From positions 1 through 64,000 of the forward strand of contig JAFEAM010000012.1 of the NCBI GenBank assembly GCA_018266395.1: a DNA stretch of 64,000 nucleotides, given 5' to 3'. Of this stretch, positions 24,552 to 34,092 are shown piece after piece. Below the pieces are notes generated by a model. It did no database searches. It was not told the origin of the DNA and saw only the letters and a program-made list of their open reading frames with translations. This DNA comes from Bacteroidota bacterium. GTDB taxonomy: Bacteria > Bacteroidota > Bacteroidia > Cytophagales > Cyclobacteriaceae. Both the position numbers and the translations under genes were made by a program. Numbering within the stretch: the stretch's first letter is position 1; each line of letters begins with the position of its first letter.

Positions 24552-26975
24552 ATGATCCGCAACTACATCACAACGGCCATTCGTAATCTCAAAAGACAAA
24601 GATTCTTTTCGATCATTAACATCTTTGGTCTGGCCATTTCAATGTCAGTATGCCTGGCGATTATCATGCTGATTGCGGATCAGCTGACTTATGATCAACA
24701 CAATTCCAAGCGCAGCAGAATCTACAGAATAACCAGCAATATCGTTGGCGCTGACGGATTGGAGCGGGGAGGAAACGCAATGGCAACCTCTCCAATGCCG
24801 CTTAAGAATGAGTTGATCGACAAGTATGCCGGCGTGGAAAAAGCAGCGCGCCTTAAAAGGGGTTTCGCCAACAACTGGATCGAATTTGAACAGGATGTAA
24901 ATGTGCCCATCAGCGGTTACTTCGCTGATCCGGAAGTACTCGATGTCTTTGAATATGAACTCGAATATGGCAATCCGCAAACCGCTTTGACCGAGCCCTA
25001 TTCAGTGGTGTTGACCAAGACTGCCGCAAAGAAATTATTCAAAGATGAAAACCCTTTAGGGCTCACCCTCAAAGTCGGAGACAAGGGAACCTATGTTGTA
25101 ACAGGTGTCCTCAAGGAAACAAATAACAAGTCACATATTGTATTTGATGGCTTGGCAAGCATGTCAACGGTCCGTAGCCTCGAGGCAGATGGAAAGCTTA
25201 ACAAAGAGCTTGACAACTGGTACAATTACTGGAATGGATGGACCTACGTTGTTCTTCAGAAGGGGGTCTCACCGAACGATATCATCCCTTACTTTAAGAA
25301 GGTCTACCGGGAGCGGATGGCCACGCTGACCAACCCCGACAAAATTCGGGCTGCTTTTTCGCTCCAACCGATGAGCGACATTACACCAGGGCCCTTCATG
25401 AACAATCCGATTGGTCCTTTTCTGCCATGGATTTTCATTTATTTCCTGGGCGGGCTTGCCGGGCTAGTCATGCTTACATCATGTTTTAATTTTACCAATT
25501 TGTCAATCGCAAGATCTTTGACCCGTGCCAGGGAAATTGGTGTGCGAAAAGTATCGGGGGCCGCCCGTTGGCAAATCTTCACTCAATTTCTCTCTGAATC
25601 CATTATCACTTCCCTGCTGTCACTGGTTCTGGCTATGGCATTTCTTGTTCTGGTCAAACCGCTTCTGCTCAATATCACCTTTGCCCGTGTGTTCCGCTGG
25701 GACCTTGAATCCAATCTTTATGTATATGGAGTATTTGTGCTCTTTGCAGTCCTGGTGGGTATTTTGGCTGGCTTTTTCCCTGCAGTTGTTTTATCCGGTT
25801 TTCAGCCGTTAAGCGTGCTGAAGAATTTTGGAAATATGAAACTATTCAGCCGGATGGGGTTGCGTCGCACATTGCTGGTGGCCCAATTCACACTGTCTCT
25901 CATCTTTATACTTAGCGTGATTGTCGCCTACAACCAGCTTAACCTGTTTCTCAGGGCAGATCACGGCTTCGTTATGAAGAATACCTATGTTGTCAGGCTT
26001 AATAATACAGATGCACTGCCACTGAAAACAGAACTTCTGAAACAAGCTAATATCACCGAAGTGAGTGTCGCCTCACACGTGCCTGCATCCGGTACCACTT
26101 ATGGAGCCGGGTTTAAGAAATCCCTCGATGAGAAAGAGTGGGTCAATCTCAATTATTATTCAGTTGATGAGAACTATTTGAACAGTCTGGAGGTGCGTCT
26201 TAAAGCGGGAAGGTTCTTTTCACCTGTGGCCGGTGAATCCAATCAGAATTTTATTGTCATAAACGAGCAAGCCGTAAGGCAATTGCATTACGCTTCAAAC
26301 GAAGAGGCGCTGGGACAAGTCATTATCATTGACCGTGATTCCGCCAAAATGGAAATTATTGGAGTAGTCCAGGACTACAATCACCAAATGCTGATGCAAA
26401 AGCTGGACGGTATGGCACTCCTGTACAATCCCAAAGAGTTCCATATTCTTCAGGTAAAATACACAGGCGACAAGAAGCAGGCGGCGCAGACTATTGAGAA
26501 GACATGGGCGGTTGTGAATCCTTCAATGAAAGTAGATTATAAGGACATGGAGGAAGAAATCCTCAGTTTCTACCAGACGATATTTGGTGATGCTGTGAAT
26601 ATTGTGACTTTCGTGGCAATCCTCGCTGTCATTATCTCGTGTCTTGGTCTTCTCGGAATGGCCACTTACACCACCGAAACGCGTATCAAGGAGGTTTCGA
26701 TACGCAAGATACTCGGGTCCTCCAATGCCTCTCTTGTGCTCTTGCTTTCAAAGAGCTTCATACTCCTGCTGCTGATCTCTGTAGCGATTGCCGTACCGAG
26801 TGCCTTCTTTATTAACAGTCTCTGGCTTGATTTGATGGCATATCACACCGCCTTTGATTTGCAGGTCATTATAAACGGAGTATTGATCTTGGTGGTTTTT
26901 GGCGGGATAACCATCGGCTCACAGACAGTCAGGGCATCATTTGTAAACCCGGTGGAGAATCTGAAGGTTGAGTAG
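24552..26975 (+). CDS. ABC transporter permease, FtsX/MacB type
   Basis: An 807-residue permease with two MacB-like periplasmic domains and two FtsX domains. It opens MIRNYITTAIRNLKRQRFFS, a standard beginning in Bacteroidota, followed by the first helix (IINIFGLAISMSVCLAIIML). Helices at residues about 285-430, then a second periplasmic domain, then three helices near the C-terminus (VNIVTFVAILAVIISCLGLL and on) follow. The coupling-helix motif REIGVRKVSGA appears in the first FtsX domain and IKEVSIRKILGSS in the second. No ATPase gene is adjacent, so its partner lies elsewhere. It likely moves lipids, peptides or antimicrobials. Confidence 0.9.
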   Translation: MIRNYITTAIRNLKRQRFFSIINIFGLAISMSVCLAIIMLIADQLTYDQHNSKRSRIYRITSNIVGADGLERGGNAMATSPMPLKNELIDKYAGVEKAARLKRGFANNWIEFEQDVNVPISGYFADPEVLDVFEYELEYGNPQTALTEPYSVVLTKTAAKKLFKDENPLGLTLKVGDKGTYVVTGVLKETNNKSHIVFDGLASMSTVRSLEADGKLNKELDNWYNYWNGWTYVVLQKGVSPNDIIPYFKKVYRERMATLTNPDKIRAAFSLQPMSDITPGPFMNNPIGPFLPWIFIYFLGGLAGLVMLTSCFNFTNLSIARSLTRAREIGVRKVSGAARWQIFTQFLSESIITSLLSLVLAMAFLVLVKPLLLNITFARVFRWDLESNLYVYGVFVLFAVLVGILAGFFPAVVLSGFQPLSVLKNFGNMKLFSRMGLRRTLLVAQFTLSLIFILSVIVAYNQLNLFLRADHGFVMKNTYVVRLNNTDALPLKTELLKQANITEVSVASHVPASGTTYGAGFKKSLDEKEWVNLNYYSVDENYLNSLEVRLKAGRFFSPVAGESNQNFIVINEQAVRQLHYASNEEALGQVIIIDRDSAKMEIIGVVQDYNHQMLMQKLDGMALLYNPKEFHILQVKYTGDKKQAAQTIEKTWAVVNPSMKVDYKDMEEEILSFYQTIFGDAVNIVTFVAILAVIISCLGLLGMATYTTETRIKEVSIRKILGSSNASLVLLLSKSFILLLLISVAIAVPSAFFINSLWLDLMAYHTAFDLQVIINGVLILVVFGGITIGSQTVRASFVNPVENLKVE

Positions 26976-27002
26976 GCTCTTACTCCGCCAAAGGTGCAAG
27001 AG

Positions 27003-27668
27003 TCAAATATTAAGGTACTTCATCAGCATGTCGAGGCGCTCTTTGCTGTCATCATCTCGGGGGGCTTCCTGATAGCGTCCTATCACACGGTAACCAAATC
27101 GTTCCAGGGTAGCCACTATTCGCGACAGGTCTAGCTGATTGATTTTTAGTGTGAGCTTTATCTTTCCTTTGTCCAGCGGGTCCTCGACCATGGTACTGCT
27201 AATGACCTTGGCCTTGTTTTCTTCTACATAACGGCTGATCTCGGCAAGCGAGTAATCTATAAGATCCATCGAAAGCACAAGAATGCCTCCAGGCATCTGC
27301 ACAGATGCTGACTGGGCGAAGGAGGCCATGACATCCTGAACTGTTATTACACCTGCATATTGTCCTTCATCACCGAGTACAGCAACAATATTCAGTTTGT
27401 GTTCCCCGGCTACTCTCAGAATATCAAAGAAGTGTGACTCCAGACCGACAAAGCAATTTGTGCCAATCAGCTTGAAGTCGCCCAGGTTTTTCTCAATGTC
27501 ATTCGATTCAAGAATAATTTCCTCGGAGATAAATCCAAGCAACTTATTGTTGTCAACCACCGGGAGGTAGTTGCAGCGGAACTCTTCCATCCACACGATA
27601 GCCTTATGGGCGTCATCCGTCACCTTCAGGGGCGGGACCATGTGATTAATAAGTTCCTGTGCTATCAT
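27003..27668 (-). CDS. CBS-domain protein with C-terminal ACT-like region
   Basis: A 221-residue soluble protein. Two CBS motifs fill the N-terminal half (IAQELINHMVPPLKVTDDAH, then FFDILRVAGEHKLNIVAVLG and YAGVITVQDVMASF). They likely bind an adenine nucleotide. The C-terminal half (GGILVLSMDLIDYSLAEISR, IVATLERFGYRVIG) resembles an ACT-like fold. In many Bacteroidota I recall this protein beside NAD kinase and pdxJ; here pdxJ is near but NAD kinase is not. Its start overlaps the hydrolase stop by 4 bp, so the two are co-expressed. Confidence 0.85.
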   Translation of the reverse strand: MIAQELINHMVPPLKVTDDAHKAIVWMEEFRCNYLPVVDNNKLLGFISEEIILESNDIEKNLGDFKLIGTNCFVGLESHFFDILRVAGEHKLNIVAVLGDEGQYAGVITVQDVMASFAQSASVQMPGGILVLSMDLIDYSLAEISRYVEENKAKVISSTMVEDPLDKGKIKLTLKINQLDLSRIVATLERFGYRVIGRYQEAPRDDDSKERLDMLMKYLNI

Positions 27669-28426
27669 GCTGCGGCAGGGGTTAGGAAAGTCTCCACGAT
27701 CTGATTGAACTTCTGGGGGTGCTCCATCATGGGCGCGTGACAGCAGTTATCAATAAACCGCAAGTCACTGTTAGGAATCAGACGGTTAAATTCGTAGGCA
27801 ACCATTGGTGGTGTAATGGTATCATTTAATCCCCAAACCAGCAATGTGGGAACCTGAATTTTGGGAAGGTCTGAAGCGAGGTTATTCCTTTGAGCAGATT
27901 TTGCTATTGCAACAATCCGCATGCATTTCGGTATGCTCTTGGTGGTTTCAAAAACCTCATCAACCAAATCCTTGGCAGCCACCCTGGGGTCATAGAAGGT
28001 ATAGGCCACCCTCTCCTGAATATAATCGTAGCTGCCCCTGCGGGGATAAGAACCTCCCATGGCGTTTTCGAACAGGCCGGAGCTGCCTGTAAGAATCAAT
28101 TTTTCAACCCTGTCTTCATTGTGAAGAGTGTACAGCAAAGCGACATGACCCCCCAAGGAATTCCCCATTATGATCATCTGATCAAGCTTCATTTCGGCAA
28201 CGAAGTCTTCCACAAATTTTCTCAACCCCTCCAGGCCCGCTTCCTTGATCGGCATGTCGTAAATAGGAAGCATGGGAATTACTACGCGGTAGGATTTTGA
28301 GAATCGATCAACTACACCTTCCCAGTTGCTTAGCGCGCCGAACAAACCATGCAACAGCATCAACACCTGGCCGCTTCCCTCGTCCACAAATTTGAATCCG
28401 CCTTTTTCCTTTACGCTAAGTGTCAT
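27665..28426 (-). CDS. Alpha/beta hydrolase
   Basis: A 253-residue cytoplasmic hydrolase. The oxyanion strand is VLMLLHGLFGALSNWEG, the nucleophile elbow GNSLGGH holds the catalytic Ser, the acid is probably Asp in LLVWGLNDTITPP, and the base is His in IDNCCHAPMMEHP. The substrate is unknown. It is the first gene of the two-gene unit with the CBS protein; the 124-bp region upstream, down to the cvpA stop, shows no clear promoter or terminator. Confidence 0.88.
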   Translation of the reverse strand: MTLSVKEKGGFKFVDEGSGQVLMLLHGLFGALSNWEGVVDRFSKSYRVVIPMLPIYDMPIKEAGLEGLRKFVEDFVAEMKLDQMIIMGNSLGGHVALLYTLHNEDRVEKLILTGSSGLFENAMGGSYPRRGSYDYIQERVAYTFYDPRVAAKDLVDEVFETTKSIPKCMRIVAIAKSAQRNNLASDLPKIQVPTLLVWGLNDTITPPMVAYEFNRLIPNSDLRFIDNCCHAPMMEHPQKFNQIVETFLTPAAA

Positions 28427-28550
28427 GAGCCGATGTCAGGCAATTGTGAGTTATATCGGACAAATAAACCCAAACTGAGTATATAACGCAACAAAGGGCC
28501 AAATCGCATATCATTGCCCAATGAGACCACCCTCCGGACCCACCCGGACA

Positions 28551-29057
28551 TCAAAATTCCCGGAAGATCTCTCTGAAGACGGGGATGTAGTCTCCAAGCC
28601 ATGAGGCGACATCTGGGGCCAGTTTGGCGGTGAACGGATACAGCCAGGAATTTTCCGTCCACTCCTGGCGGGGAGTAATTTTCAAGGAATCAAAAATCCA
28701 GATGATGATGCTCATTACGAAAAGTGTTCTGAACACCCCCAGTGCTGCGCCCAGCACCTGATCCATTGTGCCAAGGAAGGATTTGTCAATTGAATGCTTG
28801 ATCATTCTCCCCAGCAAGTGAACCAGAATCACAACAATGATGAAGATGACGAGAAATGAAATGTAGGGCAGTGTGCTTTTATCCGCATTGAATTTTTCCT
28901 CCAGTATCAGCATACCCTCACCCATCAGTTTGAAACCGGCAAACACGCCGAGAATGACCGCAACAAGAGCAATAAGCTCCATCAGAAAGCCCTCCTTGTA
29001 TCCGCTCCATGCGCCAGCGATAGCCAAGAGAACCAAAATGATATCCGCCGTGCTCAA
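28551..29057 (-). CDS. CvpA family membrane protein
   Basis: A 168-residue integral membrane protein with about four helices: ADIILVLLAIAGAWSGYKEG, ELIALVAVILGVFAGFKLMG, YISFLVIFIIVVILVHLLGR and VLGAALGVFRTLFVMSIIIW. The G-x-x-x-G-x-K-G-like YKEGF of the first helix and DQVLGAALG are typical CvpA features. The start codon is TTG, overlapping the stop of the upstream gene as TTGA; no better start exists, since family members begin right at this helix. In other bacteria CvpA is linked to colicin V export and envelope stress; the role here is unknown. Confidence 0.87.
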   Translation of the reverse strand: MSTADIILVLLAIAGAWSGYKEGFLMELIALVAVILGVFAGFKLMGEGMLILEEKFNADKSTLPYISFLVIFIIVVILVHLLGRMIKHSIDKSFLGTMDQVLGAALGVFRTLFVMSIIIWIFDSLKITPRQEWTENSWLYPFTAKLAPDVASWLGDYIPVFREIFREF

Positions 29058-29506
29058 GCTGCCAGCATTTTCTTCACAATTTCCGAAATGACTTTCCCAT
29101 CCGCCTTTTCTGCCAGCGTCTTGGTTGCCACTCCCATCACTTTGCCCATATCCTGCGGACCTTTTGCGCCGACCTGGGTAATGATGGCTTTGATTGCTTC
29201 TGTCAATTCAGATTCGGACATCTGCTTCGGAAGGTAGCGGCTTATAATTTCGAGCTGGAAATTCTCCCGGGATGCAAGATCCGAACGACCTTCTTTCTGA
29301 AAGATCTCTGCGGATTCCTTCCTTTGTTTGGCAGCTTTCATCAGCAGCTTGTTCTCTGCATCAGCAGCCAGCTCAGACGCGTGGCCTTTTTCAGTTTCGG
29401 CGAGAAGGATCATGGACTTAATGCTGCGGAGCGCCTCCAGCTCTTCCTTGTTTTTGGCCAGCATGGCCTTTTTGATATCGTTATCGATGGTGGCTTTCAG
29501 TGACAT
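29054..29506 (-). CDS. GatB/YqeY domain protein
   Basis: A 150-residue helical protein of the YqeY family, related to the tRNA-tail domain of GatB. Family signs are KATIDNDIKKAMLAKNKEEL, LEALRSIKSMI, RKESAEIFQKEGRSDLASRE and the C-terminal KGPQDMGKVMGVATKTLAEK. It may assist amidotransferase or tRNA function; no direct role is established. It is translationally coupled with the downstream cvpA (4-bp overlap) and diverges from pdxJ. Confidence 0.93.
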   Translation of the reverse strand: MSLKATIDNDIKKAMLAKNKEELEALRSIKSMILLAETEKGHASELAADAENKLLMKAAKQRKESAEIFQKEGRSDLASRENFQLEIISRYLPKQMSESELTEAIKAIITQVGAKGPQDMGKVMGVATKTLAEKADGKVISEIVKKMLAA

Positions 29507-29573
29507 GATTATGTAATTTTCGGCACCAATTTACCGTGATTCGCGTTGAAATGCTACCTCCAAATATTGAACC

Positions 29574-30287
29574 GTGACTAGACTCAGCGTTAACATCAAC
29601 AAGATTGCGACACTTCGGAACGCCCGCGGAGGAAACAACCCCGATGTGATCCAGGCTGCGATGGACTGCGAGCGATTCGGCGCAGAAGGTATAACGGTGC
29701 ACCCGAGACCTGACGAACGGCACATCCGGTACGCCGACGTTGTTGCACTTGCTAAAGTTGTAAAGACCGAATTTAATATAGAAGGTCACCCGGATGAACG
29801 GTACCTGAAGTTGGTCAAAGAAGTAAGACCCGCCCAGGCCACTCTTGTGCCTGACCCTCCAGGCGCTATTACCTCCAACGCTGGATGGAATACAGTCAGT
29901 CATGCTGACTTTCTCAAAAAGGTTGTAACTGAAATTAAATCGCTCGGGGTCCGTGTTTCCATATTTGTTGATCCCGATGTTACCATGGTTGAAGGTGCAG
30001 CCAAAGTGGGAAGCGATCGCATCGAGTTGTATACTGAGCCGTATGCAAGTCACTATCATGAAGATCGTGAATCAGCTGTGAGGCCATACATTGTTGCTGC
30101 AAAGGCGGCGCACGATTTGAAGCTGGGCATCAACGCCGGACATGATCTGGACCTGCACAACCTGAAGTTTCTGCATCAAAAGCTTGGCCATCTTGATGAA
30201 GTCTCGATAGGACATGCGCTGATCTGTGATGCCCTGTATCTTGGATTAGAGAACACCATTCAGTTGTACCTGAGAGAACTGAAATAG
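29574..30287 (+). CDS. pdxJ: Pyridoxine 5'-phosphate synthase
   Basis: PdxJ condenses 1-deoxyxylulose-5-phosphate with 3-amino-2-oxopropyl phosphate, the last ring-forming step of vitamin B6 synthesis. The 237-residue TIM-barrel begins [19 protein letters not shown]. Phosphate and catalytic residues occur in [33 protein letters not shown] and [14 protein letters not shown]. The start codon is GTG at 29574; the only nearby ATG is out of frame. The gap to the divergent yqeY-like gene is 67 bp. Confidence 0.96.
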   Translation: MTRLSVNINKIATLRNARGGNNPDVIQAAMDCERFGAEGITVHPRPDERHIRYADVVALAKVVKTEFNIEGHPDERYLKLVKEVRPAQATLVPDPPGAITSNAGWNTVSHADFLKKVVTEIKSLGVRVSIFVDPDVTMVEGAAKVGSDRIELYTEPYASHYHEDRESAVRPYIVAAKAAHDLKLGINAGHDLDLHNLKFLHQKLGHLDEVSIGHALICDALYLGLENTIQLYLRELK

Positions 30288-30305
30288 TACCGGTGAGTCG
30301 GTTTC

Positions 30306-30869
30306 TTAGTGGGTTCTCTTCAAATGATCATATCCATTTGGCAATCGCTCATATCCCTTTGAAATCCGGGCAGCAAGACCGTCATAGAATTTCGCATCAC
30401 CAGGTGTCACCGTTGATAGCCCATCCACGTACCGGTTGTACAAAGAAAAGAGCGCTGCGATCAACACCGTGTCGTGAAGCTCCATATCCGTGGCACCAGC
30501 CATCTTTGCTCTCTCCACCATGGAAGGAGTCACTTCTTTTCCGCTGCGCTGGACTGCCGCAGCAATATGAAGCAAAGCTTTCATTTTTTCACTGACCGGA
30601 GCAGTGTCAATATCAGACTTCACCGCTGCCGTCGCTTCGCAATTTCCCAACAAAAGATCGGCAACGGCTGTGTGGGCATTTGTGCAGAACCTGCATTGAT
30701 TGCCATTGGACACCACTGTGGCAATCAATTCTCTTTCACCTGGCGTTAATGTATTCTCACCGCGCAAAAGAATCTGAGTAAGTGCACGGATGGGTTCAGC
30801 TGTGTCCCTCCTGTATTCAAGCAATCCCGTAATCCCGGGCAAATGTTCTTCCAACGGCAGGTATGGCAT
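30306..30869 (-). CDS. AhpD-like carboxymuconolactone decarboxylase-family protein
   Basis: A 187-residue protein of the AhpD-like peroxidase-related family. The redox CxxC is in GNQCRFCTNAHTAV, with the following His at the place expected of AhpD's proton relay. RGENTLTPGERELIATVVSN precedes it. These proteins reduce peroxides or act as thiol oxidoreductases. It is convergent to pdxJ with an 18-bp gap and has no operon partner, so the substrate is unknown. Confidence 0.87.
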   Translation of the reverse strand: MPYLPLEEHLPGITGLLEYRRDTAEPIRALTQILLRGENTLTPGERELIATVVSNGNQCRFCTNAHTAVADLLLGNCEATAAVKSDIDTAPVSEKMKALLHIAAAVQRSGKEVTPSMVERAKMAGATDMELHDTVLIAALFSLYNRYVDGLSTVTPGDAKFYDGLAARISKGYERLPNGYDHLKRTH

Positions 30870-30925
30870 GGCTACTTCAGTTAAGGATTTTATCTAACTT
30901 CCCTTTTGAAAGTTATTACAAACGA

Positions 30926-31813
30926 ATGGAAGAGGAAAACACCCCGTCCGACTCCGGCAAGGGTTATACCTGGGCTATCTGGATTACCGCCTTTCTATTT
31001 GCGACGTTATGGTCGATTGGTGCCTTCTTCTTCTGGACCCTACTCCTGTTGATGCTCTATTTTGTCTTTCTGAGGATATATCACTCGGGCATTAAGATGC
31101 CGAGTTTTACCAGATCTTCGTCTGCACAAAATCCCTATCGCAGCTATCAGAAGAGGCCTGAATATTCTCAGACCGGCACGCCAACCTCATCAACCCAGAA
31201 CATTCAACGGATGGTACGCATCATTGTATTTGCCTTCGGTGGATTATTTCTCCTATTCTTTATAATCGGAATCTTTTCGGGAAGCGATGACCCGGGCGAT
31301 TCAACGTCTGGCAACCAGGAGAGTACTACCGGTGAGCCTTATAATGAAATTGCCGACGGATATAATGTCCAGGGGAACGGTTACTACGGGAAGGCCCAAT
31401 ATGATTCTGCGCTACTGTATTATGACAGCGCGCTACTCGTGGATCCGGAAAACAAGTGGGCTCTGTACAACAAATCTCTTGTATTCTTCAGTAAGCAGGA
31501 TTATCGCACCTCCATCCAATTGGTTCGCAAATGTCTTCGTCTGAATCCTGACTATAACGAGGGGTTGTGGCTGTTGGGTGATGATTATTTCACCATCAAC
31601 ATGAACGACTCTGCGACATACTATCTGGAACAGGGTTACAACAATGGATTTCGTGACCCTGGATTTCTGGAATTGATGGGCGATGTGTACGCCAAGCGGG
31701 GGGAGCGCAGCAAGGCTATTTCAAGCTACAAGGAATCGCTTGATGCTGACCCTGATCGATCGGATGTAAAACAGAAGTTGACGGCATTGGATCCAGACTC
31801 CCGACTCAATTGA
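30926..31813 (+). CDS. Membrane-anchored TPR protein
   Basis: A 295-residue protein with a hydrophobic region of two neighbouring helices (ITAFLFATLWSIGAFFFWTL and on), a short linker, another helix (VRIIVFAFGGLFLLFFIIGI), an acidic spacer and about three to four TPR units (QYDSALLYYDSALLVDPENK, RTSIQLVRKCLRLNPDYNEG, RSKAISSYKESLDADPDRS). It probably holds partners in a complex at the inner membrane. ATG 30926 is preferred to the upstream 30863 because it begins just before a short soluble stretch. Its stop overlaps the next start (TGATG). Confidence 0.82.
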   Translation: MEEENTPSDSGKGYTWAIWITAFLFATLWSIGAFFFWTLLLLMLYFVFLRIYHSGIKMPSFTRSSSAQNPYRSYQKRPEYSQTGTPTSSTQNIQRMVRIIVFAFGGLFLLFFIIGIFSGSDDPGDSTSGNQESTTGEPYNEIADGYNVQGNGYYGKAQYDSALLYYDSALLVDPENKWALYNKSLVFFSKQDYRTSIQLVRKCLRLNPDYNEGLWLLGDDYFTINMNDSATYYLEQGYNNGFRDPGFLELMGDVYAKRGERSKAISSYKESLDADPDRSDVKQKLTALDPDSRLN

Positions 31814-32373
31814 TGAAAGGAAAGTATTTCATCGCCATCATACCGCCTTCGCCGATCTTTGAGGAGTGTCTTGCAATCAAAGAGTACTTCCGGGATCACT
31901 ACGGAAGCAAGCGTGCCTTGCGATCACCTTCTCATATCACGCTGCATATGCCCTTCCTGTGGCGAGCCGACCGGGAGAGCGATTTACTCGATCACCTGAA
32001 ACAATGCGCCGAACAGCTTTCCCCCGCGGACATTGAGCTGAAAGGATTTGGGTGTTTCGCCCCCCGGGTAATATTTATTCATGTCGAAAACACTGAGCCG
32101 CTTGTTCAGATGCAAAGACAGGTGAGAAAATATTGTCGTGAAGAGCTGAATCTTCTCAATGCTGATTTCCAGGAAAAACCATTCCATCCACACATGACTG
32201 TCGCCTTTCGGGACTTAAAGAAGAAGGACTTCCCTGCAGCGTGGAATGAATTTGGAAGCAAGTCATTTGATGCACGGTTCCGAACCACACATGTTACACT
32301 GCTGAAACATGAAGGACTGAAATGGGAGGTTCATGCCAACTTTGAAATCCCTACGGGGTCAGCAGAACTTTGA
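31813..32373 (+). CDS. 2'-5' RNA ligase (LigT-like 2H phosphoesterase) family protein
   Basis: A 186-residue protein of the 2H phosphoesterase superfamily, which hydrolyses or ligates 2',5' or cyclic phosphate bonds in RNA. Both His-x-Thr motifs are present: HITLH near residue 43 and HPHMTVAF near residue 122. The start ATG overlaps the upstream stop as TGATG, so it is coupled to the TPR protein; a TTG 3 bp earlier is less likely. Its last 23 bp overlap the convergent alcohol dehydrogenase gene. The substrate is not known. Confidence 0.82.
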   Translation: MKGKYFIAIIPPSPIFEECLAIKEYFRDHYGSKRALRSPSHITLHMPFLWRADRESDLLDHLKQCAEQLSPADIELKGFGCFAPRVIFIHVENTEPLVQMQRQVRKYCREELNLLNADFQEKPFHPHMTVAFRDLKKKDFPAAWNEFGSKSFDARFRTTHVTLLKHEGLKWEVHANFEIPTGSAEL

Positions 32374-33391
32374 GGCAATTGTCTTTTTTGTTCGCAAAAA
32401 TTTCGTAGCCCTCGACCCCTTCTTCCAGCCTCATATGATGGGAAAAGATGGAGCCGATCGGGTATTCCTTCTCTAGGATCACTGGCAACAATTCATCCAT
32501 GAGTCGCCTGGCAGGACATCTCCCTATTTTGTAAGTCAGGTTCTTGTTGTATGCTTCCGTTGGAGAAAATGCAAGGTGTGGATCGGTACACACACCAACT
32601 GAAGAAATTGTTCCTCCGGGGCTTACCAGCTCCCAGGCTGTTCGTACCGCACTGTAATGACCGACGGCCTCCATCACTGCGTCAGCACCTCTACCATTAC
32701 TTGCAGCCCGGATAGTCTCATGAGCTGCCTCCGGCGTCACTACAATAGCCCCAAATTCACGCGCCTTTTCCCTCCTGGCGTGGACTGCATCAACAGCAAA
32801 AATCTTCTCCGCACCTAGGTCCCTTGCACCAATAATGGCCATGAGCCCAACTGGTCCACATCCAACGACAACATATGTCCCCTCACGTCTGATTCCCGCC
32901 TGGAGCGCCGAGAAATATCCGGTGGAGAACACATCTCCCAACAGCAGTGCCTCCTCTGGTGTAACTCCATCAGGGATTTTCATCAGGGTACTCTCTGCCA
33001 ATGGTACCCTTACATACTGCGACTGACCGCCCTGCAGGCCCTTGCCATTTTCCACCCAGCCGAAGAGTTGACCTTTTTCACAACGGCAGGTAAGTCCAAT
33101 ACGACAATAGTAACATTCACCACAGCTTGTAGTAAACGGACTCATGACACTGTCCCCTTTGTGAAGGGATTTCACCTCCCTGCCTACCTCCACTATTTCG
33201 CCCGAGAACTCGTGCCCCATTGCCGTTCCCTGATCAATCCCCTTTTCATGTTCACGATAGACGTGCAAATCAGAACCGCAAATGGCACAGACTTTTACCC
33301 TGACAATCACATCCTGAGGAGAGAGAATCTCCGGGTCAGGAATGGATTCATATCCAATTCGGTGTTTGCCACGAAATGTGAGTGCCTTCAT
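32351..33391 (-). CDS. Zinc-dependent alcohol dehydrogenase
   Basis: A 346-residue medium-chain dehydrogenase. The catalytic zinc site is CAICGSDLHVYREHEKG plus GHEFSGEIVEVG. The structural zinc loop is CGECYYCRIGLTCRC, with its four Cys in a C-x2-C-x2-C-x7-C-like pattern. The NAD-binding motif is VVGCGPVGLMAI. HMRLEEGVEGYEIFANKKDN near the end is typical. The sequence is nearest to the threonine, sorbitol and formaldehyde dehydrogenase group, but the substrate is not clear. The neighbouring kinase gene lies 5 bp upstream on the same strand, so they may be co-transcribed. Confidence 0.9.
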   Translation of the reverse strand: MKALTFRGKHRIGYESIPDPEILSPQDVIVRVKVCAICGSDLHVYREHEKGIDQGTAMGHEFSGEIVEVGREVKSLHKGDSVMSPFTTSCGECYYCRIGLTCRCEKGQLFGWVENGKGLQGGQSQYVRVPLAESTLMKIPDGVTPEEALLLGDVFSTGYFSALQAGIRREGTYVVVGCGPVGLMAIIGARDLGAEKIFAVDAVHARREKAREFGAIVVTPEAAHETIRAASNGRGADAVMEAVGHYSAVRTAWELVSPGGTISSVGVCTDPHLAFSPTEAYNKNLTYKIGRCPARRLMDELLPVILEKEYPIGSIFSHHMRLEEGVEGYEIFANKKDNCLKVLLTP

Positions 33392-33396
33392 GACAA

Positions 33397-34026
33397 CTAA
33401 CTGAACAGGTTATTCAACTCCAGATCAATCCGGCTGACGATTTCCGAAAAGTCTTCCACCCGCTCCACAAAATCAATTCTGTCGATATCTACTGTGAGAA
33501 GACGACCGTGTTTGTATTCCCTGGTCCAGCTTTCGTAATGTGTGTTCAGATTTTTGAGGTATTCAAGCTTGATATTGAATTCGAAATCCCGGTTTCGCTT
33601 CTGAATCTGCTGGACCAGTTTGGGTATGTCTGCCTTCAGATAAATAAGCAGGTCCGGCGGTTGAACAAAGTTGATCATGGAATGAAACAGGTCCAGATAG
33701 CTCTGGTAGTCGCGATCATTGATATGGCCGCTGGAGTGCAGGTTGGCCGCAAAGATGTATGCATCTTCGTAAATTGTGCGGTCCTGTATGATGGTCTTGT
33801 CGCTTTCGCGGATCTGGCGGACCTGGTTAAACCTGCTGTTGAGGAAATAGATCTGAAGGTGGAAAGCCCAGCGGGTCATGTCATCATAAAAATCCCTCAG
33901 GTACGGGTTGTGATCGACCGATTCGTACAAGGGCACCCATCTGTAATGTCTTGACAGTTTCTCGACCAATGTCGTCTTCCCGGATCCGATATTGCCTGAA
34001 ACAGCGATGTGTTTAATTTTGCCCAT
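33397..34026 (-). CDS. Deoxynucleoside kinase
   Basis: A 209-residue kinase of the dNK family that phosphorylates deoxynucleosides in the salvage pathway. The P-loop is SGNIGSGKTTLVEKL near the N-terminus. QDRTIYEDAYIFAANLH contains the Asp-Arg pair of the family's (E/D)RS motif; LIYLKADIPKLVQQIQKRNR holds the lid region with basic residues. The specificity (dA, dG or dC) is not predictable. It diverges from gldB with a 66-bp gap. Confidence 0.93.
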   Translation of the reverse strand: MGKIKHIAVSGNIGSGKTTLVEKLSRHYRWVPLYESVDHNPYLRDFYDDMTRWAFHLQIYFLNSRFNQVRQIRESDKTIIQDRTIYEDAYIFAANLHSSGHINDRDYQSYLDLFHSMINFVQPPDLLIYLKADIPKLVQQIQKRNRDFEFNIKLEYLKNLNTHYESWTREYKHGRLLTVDIDRIDFVERVEDFSEIVSRIDLELNNLFS

Positions 34027-34092
34027 GATAGAGATCGCAATTTATACAATTCCCACAGCAGCCTTCGTTTTAACTCCGCACAATCCCGCACT

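Noticed and set aside
28525-28545. CCGGACCCACCCGG palindrome-like sequence after cvpA
   Set aside because: The stem is only four base pairs and has no T run on the relevant strand, so it is not supported as a terminator.
28423-28662. A 79-codon minus-strand frame overlapping the end of cvpA and the gap before the alpha/beta hydrolase gene
   Set aside because: It overlaps the well-supported cvpA for 112 bp, has biased, low-complexity arginine-rich composition and matches no family.
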